DNA from: Dactylonectria macrodidyma
Taxonomy: Eukaryota > Ascomycota > Sordariomycetes > Hypocreales > Nectriaceae
DNA length: 64,000 nucleotides
Direction of reading: 5' to 3'
NCBI GenBank assembly: GCA_020744425.1
Contig: JAGMUV010000029.1
Span: 744,001-808,000, forward strand
Below are positions 30,986-41,100 of the stretch, one piece after another (the stretch's first letter is position 1; each line of letters starts with the position of its first letter). The notes under the pieces are model-generated. The model was not told the origin of the DNA. It saw only the letters and a list, made by a program, of their open reading frames with translations, and ran no database searches. The position numbers were made by a program, and so were the translations under genes.

Positions 30986-31783
30986 TCACTCTAGCATCTT
31001 AGTAAGGCTATTAATATCTAAAGAAAACCCACTTATAAGCAATCTGTTGACCAGAGTATTAAATAAGCGAGGGATGTTAGTAACTAAGGACTTATTGTAA
31101 TTCTTAAGGCTCTGAAAGATGTGTAGTATACGTGGCTCTTTAGTGAATACTTTGCTGATATTTCTGCGTACTGTCTCCTGCGCTGCTTCTATTATATCTT
31201 CTAAAGTTTCGGCATTCCGTATGAATGGAACTGGATCATCCGCCGGATAGCGTTTATAGAAATGCATAGAGTATATGAGCAATCTCAGGTCCTGTAAGTC
31301 CATGCTTGCTCCACGTTCTAAAAGGTAACGCACTATTTCCTTATACTGAGGTGAGCTGACTGTATAACTAATAGGTGTATAGAATGTAGAGTCTTTGTGG
31401 CCTATGTTATAGCCAGCATTGAAAAGCTCCTGAAATAGATATGTTGAACCTATAGTAGTAGCAATATGCAGAGTTGTACTCCCAGAGGAATAAGAAAGAT
31501 CAGAACCCAGTCAGATCAGGAGCCTAACTATGTTATCTTGCTGCCCACGCATTACAGCCTCAATAGGGGTTATCCAATTAGTATAATCCCTATTGTTAGA
31601 GGGTGGGTTAATGCTAATAGCGCATTCAGAAACAAGGTGTTCGACAATAGCTTCTTCGCCTCGAGCAGCAGCTATTGATATTGCTGAAATGAGGACTGAA
31701 GAGAACTGTTTTCTCAGTGGATACCAGGTGAGCATTAGCTCCTCTTCATAGAAGGCTTCGGGGGCTGCATGTCAGGTTGAGGA
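30986..31783 (-). pseudogene. Ankyrin-repeat gene, one nonsense stop
   Basis: One minus-strand frame runs from about 31783 to the stop at 30986 and is broken only by TGA at 31511-31513, where CGA (Arg) would fit. Ankyrin features are SIAAARGEEAIVEHLVSE, TPIEAVMRGQQDNIVRLLI, STTLHIATTIGSTYLFQELF with FNAGYNIGHKDS, and KEIVRYLLERGASMDLQD. Upstream residues APEAFYEEELMLTWYPLRKQ resemble the F-box-like leader common in fungal ankyrin proteins, but no clear domain is seen. No start codon is certain. Repeat R copy 2 lies just upstream. Confidence 0.7.
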
Positions 31784-31851
31784 GAAGTAAAAAGAAGATG
31801 AGATGAATTGGTCGGGTGCACTGCGATGAACTGCCCTCCCTTTTATCTCCT

Positions 31852-32074
31852 GTGGGCACCACGAGGGATCATGACGCCGTGGAACGAGGGAGAACGTAGA
31901 GGAAGGGGTGTTGGGCCGGAATGAGGATAACTAACTCGGGAACTACGGCCATCTCACTGACATAAACTCCCTTCGAATGCCTCATTGCTTCCTCCTGCAT
32001 GCAAGGGCATGCATGAAGTCTAAGCTCATGCGTCACGTGTAGGCGAGGCAGACTTCGGGGAAGCCGATGCAGGG
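31852..32074 (-). repeat. Dispersed repeat 'R', copy 2
   Basis: Shared with copy 1 on the minus strand are CTGCATCGGCTTCCCCGAAG, TCTGCCTCGCCTA, GGAGGAAGCAATGAGGCATT, GTTATCCTCATTCCGG, CACGGCGTCATGAT and CTCGTGGTGCCCAC. The downstream TATA part of copy 1 is replaced by AGGAGATAAAAGGGAGGG, still TATA-like. Confidence 0.75.
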
Positions 32075-32727
32075 ACATCACTTTGGCCTGAGACTACCTT
32101 GGCCAACATCTCCTTACCGAACGGCCTCCGACCGTCGACCTTGCCCGTGTCGATAAGCAGCTAATGCCAGACACCCAGAGCCTCTCAAACCATGCAGGGA
32201 GAACGCCACGCAGCCAAGCAAGAACGACTCGTCGTTGGCGCTCACACCCTTGCCCTCGTGGCTTTTGGCCAGCTCCGGCAACAGTTTGTGTCAGAGATCC
32301 AACCGGGTTAGACATCATCAACAAGGATGGCGAGGGATTTGCATTCGCAGCGAGACGGGTCACCACGGTCGTCGTAACCCAGCTCTTCTCTTACATGAAG
32401 GGCGTCCAGCATGGGTATTTCCTGTTCCTGAGTTATGCCGGACAACCAGTCTTCAAGCATATGAGACAGGTCAAGGATGGCCGCCTCTGGAGACATTGAC
32501 ATCATACAGAGGTAGATCCTTCATGCTTGCCCTCGTTCCAGATATGCGGGTGGGAGTGGCGGTAGAGGATCTGCTTCCTGTTGGTCCGGCGACATAGAAT
32601 AGCCGGACCCGCCAGCATGACTCGAAGCATCGGAATGCCGACGGAAGAATGCAGAGGCGAAAGACTTTGACCTCGGTGACACCGACCCTGCAGTACCTGC
32701 CTTGACTGGATTTAGTGCTAGTGGGTT
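32075..32727. other. Gap between repeat R copy 2 and hAT1
   Basis: A 65-residue minus frame (32308-32505), reading SPEAAILDLSHMLEDWLSG, looks like it could be an exon, but I can assign no partner exon or family. Other frames here appear accidental. Confidence 0.3.
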
Positions 32728-35554
32728 CAGGCTGGCGAATCTATCTACATCTATCTACCGGCACCTCATGTAGATAGATATAGATGCTTAGTCATAATTT
32801 GCAATGTAGATAGATAGATGTAGGCTACATGTAGATGTAAATAGATTCAGTAGATAGACGGTCGGCTAATCCTCGGCCGTCTCGCCGCCCACCTCCTTCA
32901 GCAAACCTTCATACCCTTCTAGTAGCCCAGCCCGTAACCACGACCTTACCGTCTGAGTAACGGCAATTGTGCTTGCATCTAAGCGCGACCTCTTGGGCGA
33001 AACCATACTACTAGCGGAAGAAAAGGTCCTCTTATACTCAGAAGCTATTGCTAGGACCGAGAGGATGTTAATCGCTATTTTCGCCACCTGCGGATACTTA
33101 AATCGCTTTGCAGACCAGTATTCAAGAGGATTGTCATATGTTATGTATATGTCTTGCTTTATAGATAACCACCTCTCCAGTTCGTCTGTGGCTTCGTCAT
33201 GGCCGTGGCGGGTAGATGATATTAATTCGTCTTAGAAGGAATTAAATGGATTATACTCGCGCGCCCTTACCGCAGCAGGAAGGTTACTGCTCGAGATTTC
33301 CCATTGAGCGGGAAGGTTGTGATACTCCTCTTCCTAGAGCTTTTGGATGAGCTGATATACTGTGAAAAGCCATTCCTCCTTCTCGCTATAGGCTTTTATT
33401 AAGAATGACCATTGTATACTGGGGTGGAGAACCGTAACTGCATAGTATATTGGTATCTTATTAAGCTTGGTGTAGTACTTGTTGAGCTTGGCCTAGGCCG
33501 AATTAATGCATGAGGAATAGTAACTAGGTTCTGCTCGGTGTGTTGCCTCAGTCTTTGCTTTCTCTAGCGTAGAAAGGAGGAATTCGTATGCGACGGCAAC
33601 CTGCTAAATAATTCCATATTGAGCTTCAACGCCTCCCTTACGAACTCGGAGCTAACAGTCCCCTTCAAGCCGCAAAAGACAGGAATCGAACATTCTAAGA
33701 ATATCTCTGAACTAACTGAGGGCATCCCAGTCTGCGTCACTCAGTAGATTTGCTTCCTCAAGACATCGAGCAAGTTGGCTTAGCGGCTGGGTATGGGTAG
33801 GTTGGGGTCGTTGGAATTTCCTGCTTAATTGAATCGTAATGTTAATAAGCTCCTTCAGATAGTGTCAGAGCTTAATTGCTCGCTCGATCATATAATATTA
33901 AGATAGCCAGCGTATGCTATTATTAAGGACGATATTAAGAGTGCCTAGATAGGACTTATCAGAGTCCTCATCTTGTAATTTCCGCAGAATTGCTATCGCC
34001 TTATTCGACCGATTGACCTAGACGATAAGGTTATGGAGTTTACTAACTAGACCTCTTTTTGTCCACTCAGTAAAGTCGTCCGCATCTAGGTCCTCAAGTG
34101 TATTACTATCTTTAATGAAGAGTAGCGCTTTGGCGATAAGATGAAGAATATGCCTGAAACACCTGATCCTTCTGCTGGCTGGATTCTGCTACTAGAGCTT
34201 GTGGCCTATCGCTTCGACTGCTCCTTCATTGCTTATAGCGTTATTAAGTATAATGTATCTAACCTTATTATTTGCAATTAACTCAAAGTCATCTAATACC
34301 TTTATAATAGCAGCTGAGATATTTTCTCCTATATGCACTATAGTGATGTTTGGGAGGCTAAGGACGATCTTCTGTAGCTGGAATGTATCTTTATTGAGAA
34401 AAAAGGCATTTATAGAGAAGAACGAATGTCTGTTCTAGGACGTCTAGCCATTAAATGCAATATGAACCTGGCTTGGGCTTCGTAACAGTATGTGGATGAC
34501 GTGCGATTTGTATGTGTTGAACTCGTCGATGATCCTAGTCCGAACTGTCTTATGGGTGAGATTAGCAGAAGTCTTATGAACTAAGGGATTTAGGTACTGA
34601 AAGACCTTTTGGAGGCCCTTATGCTCTAGTACGCGAAATGACAGATTTGCATCGGTAATCCACTAGATAATGTGACGCTAGAACGTAGTCTTATCAAATC
34701 GAGTAATTAACTCATTATAAAAGTCATCCTTCTTCCGTTTCTTAGCTACTAAATTATAAAGGGTCAGTTAATTCGGAGGCCGCTCCTGTATATATTGTGT
34801 TACTTTTAATGGATCTGGATGAAAAATATTGTGGGCCTTGCTGAGATGACCTTCAATGTTCTGAGTATTGGATAAGACATAAGCCTTTGGCCGGGGAATG
34901 CCATGCTAGACACAGTAATAATAGAGCTATATATGGGGGCTAGACTCATTGCCTTTGGACCTAGCTTGAATGTTATAGCCGTGAGCCCAAAACCAGCCGG
35001 TGGCTTGTCCAGTTTGAGCTGAGAGGACCCAATGGCTACAGATAGCTTGCAATACTGCATCCCAGTCTTTAATAATTGAATGGCTACTGCGAGACGAGGA
35101 ATCGTGCATTGGCAATGTTGGGTCTTCAGGACAGGATATTTCCGATATAGTAGCATCGGTTGCGTAACTGAATAAATCGCTTTGAGATGCCATTTTGGCA
35201 ATGGTTTTGGGTGGCATTAAGGGCAATAAGAATATACTAAACCAAGACCCAAGCGAAAAAGGGGGAGGGCGTGGGGAAATCGGGAAATCGGGAAATGAGA
35301 GGGACGGTTAGGGAAGGGATTGTCAGAAGTACCGATACTTCGGTACAGGAGGATGCCATTAGTACCGAGGAAGTACAACTACCTCACCCAATTTTCACCA
35401 GCGGTCTTGGCATCTATCTACATTTCGTCTATCTACCGGACCTCTAGGTAGATAGATAGATGACCCACATGTCCTCTGGTAGATAGATAGATGTAGATCT
35501 ACATCTACCTACATCTACATTTCATCTACATCGGTAGATAGATTCGCCAGCCTG
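32728..35554 (-). mobile_element. hAT transposon 1 (about 2.8 kb), degraded
   Basis: Terminal inverted repeats of about 21 bp, CAGGCTGGCGAATCTATCTA at left and its reverse complement at right (35534-35554), begin with the CAGG of hAT ends. Inside each end lie dense subterminal GTAGATAGATAGATG-type repeats (32745-32860 and 35420-35535). The 8-bp flanks differ (AGTGGGTT and CATGTGAG), so no target duplication remains. The right flank is a DUF3435-like gene fragment. Confidence 0.8.
32866..35193 (-). pseudogene. hAT1 transposase, RIP-decayed
   Basis: The ATG at 35193 begins MASQSDLFSYATDATIS. Then come TGWFWAHGYNIQ and a BED-finger-like segment ending HLSKAHNI. A conserved FxGWTS block reads FNG-stop-TS, so both the catalytic Asp (to Asn) and Trp (to stop) are lost. 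LNNAISN stands where LDNASNN is usual. The C-terminal dimerisation domain at 32866-33087 is open (INILSVLAIASEYKRTFSSA). Losses are G-to-A or C-to-T transitions. Confidence 0.8.
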
Positions 35555-35945
35555 CATGTGAGAGACGCGACTGAACCTGAACGTTCGTTGTTGATAAGAC
35601 AGCTGCTCATTTCCAATGCAGTAAATGCATTGCGTCTTCTCCAGTACTAGAGGGATTTCTTCCACCTCCTTGACGATTGAGCAACCCGATTTAACCTCCC
35701 CAAGTGCGTCCGGAGCACCCTGAGCATCCCCATAGACCTGGTTCGGGGTTGGCCGACGCAACTCTCTTCGACAAGCAAGGACTACCATGAGGTTGACGGC
35801 GCGAACCTTCCGGTCTGTGATGTCCCTAGGACTCAAATTCATATTGAAGTCACAAAGGATCCTCTGCAGCTGAGTCCGCTCCTCCAGGTGGTGCTCCAAC
35901 GTGGGCTCAATTTCCCTGTCGACAGTCTTCCCACTTAATGTGTCA
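35555..35945 (-). pseudogene. DUF3435/FluG-type protein fragment
   Basis: The minus frame reads TLEHHLEERTQLQRILCDFN, then LSPRDITDRKVRAVNLMV, CIYCIGNEQLSYQQRTF and FSRVSHM. The second part is the Cys-x2-Cys zinc-binding-like block I associate with the C-terminal half of fungal DUF3435 proteins. Relatives of that domain are tyrosine-recombinase-like proteins of mobile elements. hAT1 sits at its 3' side and the pogo element at its 5' side, so only about 130 codons survive. A shorter related piece lies at 61885-62106. Confidence 0.5.
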
Positions 35946-37352
35946 CTGACTCCTACAATATCTCAACTCGGCGTCTTTAATGGATCTGAGGGTCCTGGGG
36001 AAGGTATCCTTATGCTATGGTTAAGGCTTGGACAGCCTCGTAATCGGGAGCTCTGACCCGAAGAAGAAAGCGCTGTTGAAGGGCGTCCAGTCGCGCACTT
36101 GGACCTCGTTTATTGAGGCTGTCACTGCAACTGGCCGTGCTTTGAAACCGGGAATTATCTTTAAAGGAAAGGAGCTACAGAAGCAGTGGTTTCTCAACGA
36201 ATTCGAATTGATAGCGGACTGGCACTACATCACATCACCGAACGGCTGGACCGACAACCACATAGCTCTCGAGTGGTTGAAAGACGTCTATCTACCTCAA
36301 ACGGAGCCTCGTGATGCATCAGATGCGAGACTTATTATCCTTAACGGTCACGGAAGCCATGCACAGGTGAGTCTTTGAGTGTTTTCGCCGCAGAATCACC
36401 GGCCATAGGGTCGCTAACGAGCAGTCAGGACGAGTGGATGGCCACGTGCTTTCTGAACAATGTCTACTGCTGTTACCTCCCAGCACACTGTTCCCATGGT
36501 TTGCAGCCGTTAGATAATGGAGTTTTTAATGTCATCAAAGGTGCGTATCGGAAAGAACTCCAAAACTTGGCTAGTTTGACCGATTCTGCGCCGGTTGACA
36601 AAGTCAACTTTATTCGGGCATACGCGAAAGCCAGGGAGGCGGGCATGAGGAAGGATATTATCTCATCGGGCTGGAGGTTTACTGGAAATTGGCCGATAAA
36701 CCGCCACAAAGCTCTAACACATCCGGAAATTCAACCGGACAAAGAAAAAGTGACGGAACGGTTCGAGACGCCCAGCCCTCCTCAACTGCACTCAGATGAT
36801 ACGCCGAAAACGAGCCGGCAAGTGAGGGATATGGCCAAACACCGAAGTCGTCCGACCCGGTGGAAGTACAGTAAGATTGCAAGGGGGTTAGAAGCTTTAG
36901 AGATGAAGGTGGCCGTTCAGAATGGGCGGATTACTGGCCTCGAGGAGCAGATGGCCCAAGTGCGGCGAGGGAAGAAAAGAAAGGCGGTACCGAACCCGAA
37001 CCGACGATTCATGGCTCTAGCGGAGGCTCTAGCGGCTGGAGAAGCTCTTCATGACTCAAAGGAGGCAGAAATAGAGGTGGATGTGGATGAGGAGGTCGAG
37101 TCGGTGATTGAGGTGGGTGTCAGGTCAGAGGACGAAAGTGAGGACTTTATGGTCGTAACAAAGCACTGCCAGCGCACACGGAGCGGTCGGGAAGCGGTCG
37201 GGAGGTCAAAAAACCACGCAGAAAGTAAAATTCAAGCAATTCTCTATAGAACATCCGAGTGGCTTCATTTTGAATGGACAACGTGGTTGGTTTCTGCGTG
37301 CATTAAATATTGGTTTTTGTATGGGGCGATGATTTTTTGTGCTATGCTTTAA
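35946..37352 (+). pseudogene. pogo/Fot1-type transposase, catalytic Asp lost
   Basis: The frame is recognisable from GVFNGSEGPGEG (~35968), contains a TAA at about 36015, and runs through exon 1 to 36366 and, after a 62-bp GTGAGT...GTCAG intron with a GCTAAC branch site, exon 2 (36429-37352). Family blocks are GSSDPKKKALLKGVQSRTWT, KPGIIFKGKELQKQWF, IILNGHGSH, YLPAHCSHGLQPLDNGVF and ISSGWRFTGNWPINR. The usual LLDGHGSH motif provides the second catalytic Asp; here it is Asn (GAC to AAC, a G-to-A change). The third Asp (PLDNGVF) is kept. The N-terminal DNA-binding part is missing, so the copy is dead by truncation, stop and active-site change. I did not find its terminal inverted repeats. Confidence 0.8.
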
Positions 37353-38059
37353 GTGGTGTGATTCTTTAAGTGGTGGGGGATGGTAGCTGATGCCGACGAA
37401 AGTTCATTGAACACTGCGCTTCGGGAAGCCATGACGGTGCTGACTACACGAGGCACATGGAAGAGGAGTCCGTCTTTACTCTAAGAGCATGCCGAGGGAA
37501 CAGTGACGGCTCCCACGAAAATCTTGCCTCCATTCTTCCATAATCCCTAAGAGGCTGGGGTCCAAGCCCCTTTTACCTTGCATAGTAGTTGTGTTATCTG
37601 TCCCTGGGGGTGTTGGTGTAAACTGGATGTTGGGAGGTGTGGAGTAGAGAGTGTAGGTACCTCACCATCAGCAGCTCCCGCCCTTAATCGGCAAAATGGC
37701 CAAAGGAGGCCGCCAGAGCTGAGGCATAGGTCACTGATCACAAGACTGACTTTTGTCGTGCCGGTCTGGCGGACCAACAGCACGGAGAGACCGACGGGCC
37801 GGGGCAACGCCGACATGACCATGCCAAGCGAGGTGTGGTAGGAATCATGGGGTGAAAACCTTCTAGCTGGTTCAGCCGGTTCAGGGGTCGGTGATATGTC
37901 TGGATGCTGTCATACGCCCAGGGATGCCAGACCGGCTTGCATGCAGCAGCACCTTAAGTGGTGAGGATGTCGTCATCAACGGGCTCGGGATGCCAAACAA
38001 AATGGCTGTGCGAGGAGGCTTGACCATCTTGCGGGTGCTACCTCATTGTATCAAGTAGC
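37353..38059. other. Gap after the pogo-type transposase
   Basis: No gene is supported. A short plus frame at 37578-37841 shows no motif. Confidence 0.35.
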
Positions 38060-38194
38060 ATCGTCACGTCACGATTCGTCGTGGTGCCCACTGCCAGTGT
38101 ATATAAGTAGCTGACCGACTCCTAAATAAAAGCCAAATATCAGCAAAGCTCCCTACTACCCTCCACATTCCTGCACGCTGTGAGAACCTGGTGC
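38060..38194 (+). repeat. Dispersed repeat 'R', copy 3 (opposite strand), cut by hAT2
   Basis: It contains TCGTGGTGCCCACTGCCAG, GTATATAAGTAGCTG, AAAGCTCCCTACTACCCTCC and CGCTGTGAGAACCTGGTG, paralleling copy 1 read on minus. The repeat ends exactly where the hAT2 terminal repeat begins. Confidence 0.75.
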
Positions 38195-41100
38195 AGGGTT
38201 GGACATCTTACGAACGGTAATCGAATCGATAGATTCATTCGATGCCAAGTCTTACGAATGTCGAATCGAATTTCTTGGCGTTCGATTCGCATCGAATCAA
38301 ATGGGCGCACTCCATTCGACATGCGAATCGAACATGCCACATTTCATTCGACATCGAATCGAACGGCGCTAAGCATTCGATCGATTTTCGATCGATTCGG
38401 TCGAACAGGGCTCCCGATTGCACAAACATGTGAGGGGCCGAAATTTTAGCGTAATTGATTGACGCGTTAAGAAGCTACGGGCGCGATCTAATATGACGAC
38501 CCCAGTATGATGCATCGTTCGCCACGAATGTGTCTTATTACTAAGATGAGTTAGTAAGTACGTCTATCCTCCCCGAGAGAGCTATAGTGCTATAGGTACC
38601 TTATAACTTCACTCATCATCCTGGCAATAACTTACAATTGGATGGGTAATAAAAGTTCGAAGACAATCCATTTTGTCGCGTAGAATGAGACGTTTAGTCG
38701 ATTTCTATGAAGAAACATACGATTTAGGGGAGATGTTAAAGTGCGAGTTATCTTGGCTGCAAATTCCAACTTGCAAAGTTAGGAGGTACTGGTACTACTA
38801 TTATTACAGAGGTCAGACCTGCAGTAGCCTCTAACGCAATTGTATAGGGTAGGCCGATACTAGTAACGACAGCGCACGCAAGACCGAAATATACTAAACA
38901 TACACCGATTTTCCAGTAGAATTAAATAAATGCAAAAATTAGTGCTTCTAGATTCTCTTACCGAGAGCTTCCTATTATTACTAATCTTGGCATAATCAGA
39001 CGAATATTTCAGACTTAGACTTTCATATATTAATATATATGGGACTCATGGTCTTCCTTTATTCATCCAATCGTCCCTCCTTTGTCTCGGGGACCTACAA
39101 CCAAACCAAGCCGTATCCGTTAACCGAAGTACCAGCGACTTCGCAGGACCCTCGCAGTGCTTTCACTTAGAGCATCAACTTCAAGTACCCGCCGTTCTGC
39201 CTCACGTGTTCTAGTTTACGAAGAGCTCAAGAATCCGTTCTCAGTTGACGCCAAATTAAAATGAGACCAAACGTGAAAGCCGATACGGGGCAGAAAGACT
39301 GGGCAACGAGGGGATGAGACTTTTTGAGGCGTGTGCGCAGTAACATGAGCCAATAGGGGCCTTAGAACCAAGAGGAATAGGGAATATATGGAACCTGGCC
39401 ACTAGAAAGGTTGCCTTTAGCCTGGGGTCTGTGGACCTGACTAACGAGACCTATGAATTGGTTAGTTGCGAAGCGCGGGGAGGGTCAGTAGATCAACACT
39501 TAGAAGAACTCCCCTCCGCCAATGGCTAGAACAAAGGTTGACTCCTTCGCTACGCCGGCGTCTTCATGCGCGACTGCTTCGGATTGGGACGCGCTATGTC
39601 GTCGCTCGCACTGGTGGTTAATGGTTCATTCATTCTTACAAGACTCGGCAAGTTCAACGGCACTGGCGACTCGCGAATTTCGCGTTAACGACAAAATGCG
39701 TGTGATATACGCGTGTAATTGGCCTTCCACACCTGTGTAGCGATGGATGGATATTACTTGACCCTCTGCACGTAGCCTCAATGGCTTCTAATATCATCGT
39801 TCAGCTCACTCGGTCCGTACGACCGACCTTCCCGTCTAGCTAACTGTGTCACGATGTCCTTAGAAACATTCTCTCCAAACAGCCCATTCTCCGATCAGTC
39901 AGAGGCTATAGAGCGCATCGAGTTCTCTTCGTCTTCGCCGGCTGTCTCGTCGCCAGCAGCGTCGTTGCTAGCGACACCATCGCCCCGTCCTCGCGGGACC
40001 GCCGCTGACTTTATCAAGGTCGATTGGACACTCTGGGGCTGCCAAGAGTGGATGAAATGGCCAGGATTCGAGCGCTATACTGGCGGCCAAGATACGAGGG
40101 CGTGGTGGCAGGAATATGGGTACCGCGTTGAAGACTGTAAAGTCCTTATATATAAAATATATAACTAATAAGGAAATATCTCCTTTAGCTCTTATTAGAT
40201 AAGACTATACATAACATATTCAAAATCTCCTGATTTTTAGCTTTATAATAGTATATAATATGCCTCAGAAAGCCTATCTTCCTTATACTATAACCACAAA
40301 AGACACCTATAATAAGAACCTTCAATAAGGTTAGAGTTCAAGCATCAGACATACGTCTAACAGTCTTAAAACTCGGGACACGTCTTACCCGGTTTTACTA
40401 TGACAAATTGTCCAAATCCCCTGTTAGATTGGACATGTGACTGGACAGCAATCTCTCTATAAAGCTGGGGCTTTTCTCTAGCCAGTCCAGAAGGATAATC
40501 ATTATCAATACATACATTTCTCAACCAATCACATCAAACTGACTACTTTTCTAATCGTCTTTTCCTGCTCTTTCTGAATCTCCAATCTCTTTTCTGATTG
40601 GTCAATTCCTTGACCCACAATCGCCGAGTTCCACCAATAACCTTCCACTCCTTCCACTCCTTCCACTGCTATAGCCTTTACAAAGACCATTCCACCTGTT
40701 GACAGGGCAATAAGTTGAAGTGGATCTGCGCAGACTGCTTTGCACGAGGTTTCAAGAAGAAGTCGGATTTCTGCTTCGTTTGCTCGACAGGGGCCTCTAT
40801 TAAGAAACACCTTCGCGCAGCCCACGGGATTTTGGTATGTCCCCTGGTCCGCGGCCCGTTGACATGCTGATTTAAAAGGGCCCGAACCAAGCTGCCCGTC
40901 GCGGGGGAGGCACATTATTGCATAACCAGACTATTACTCATTTCTTCGATGCTGACTTTAATAACCCTAACGATCAGTACCTCTTTAGCAACCTGCGTGG
41001 GCAATTCAAGGGTCTTCGAGTTCTACTTCTCGACTGGGTTACGTACCACAACTTGCCGTTCGAGATAGTCAATACTGAGCGGTTCCAGCGGATCCTGCTT

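Noticed and set aside
32728..35554. 8-bp target duplication for hAT1
   Set aside because: The flanks AGTGGGTT and CATGTGAG do not match, so I report the ends without a duplication.
40370..40520. Possible solo LTR (TGTTAGATTGG start with CTATAAAG box) between the hAT2 exons
   Set aside because: No matching end, target duplication or second copy could be shown. It may simply be an intron.
40529..40915. 128-residue minus frame
   Set aside because: The plus strand here encodes the BED finger of the hAT2 transposase. The repeated Glu-Gly-Val comes from a CCTTCCACT tract.
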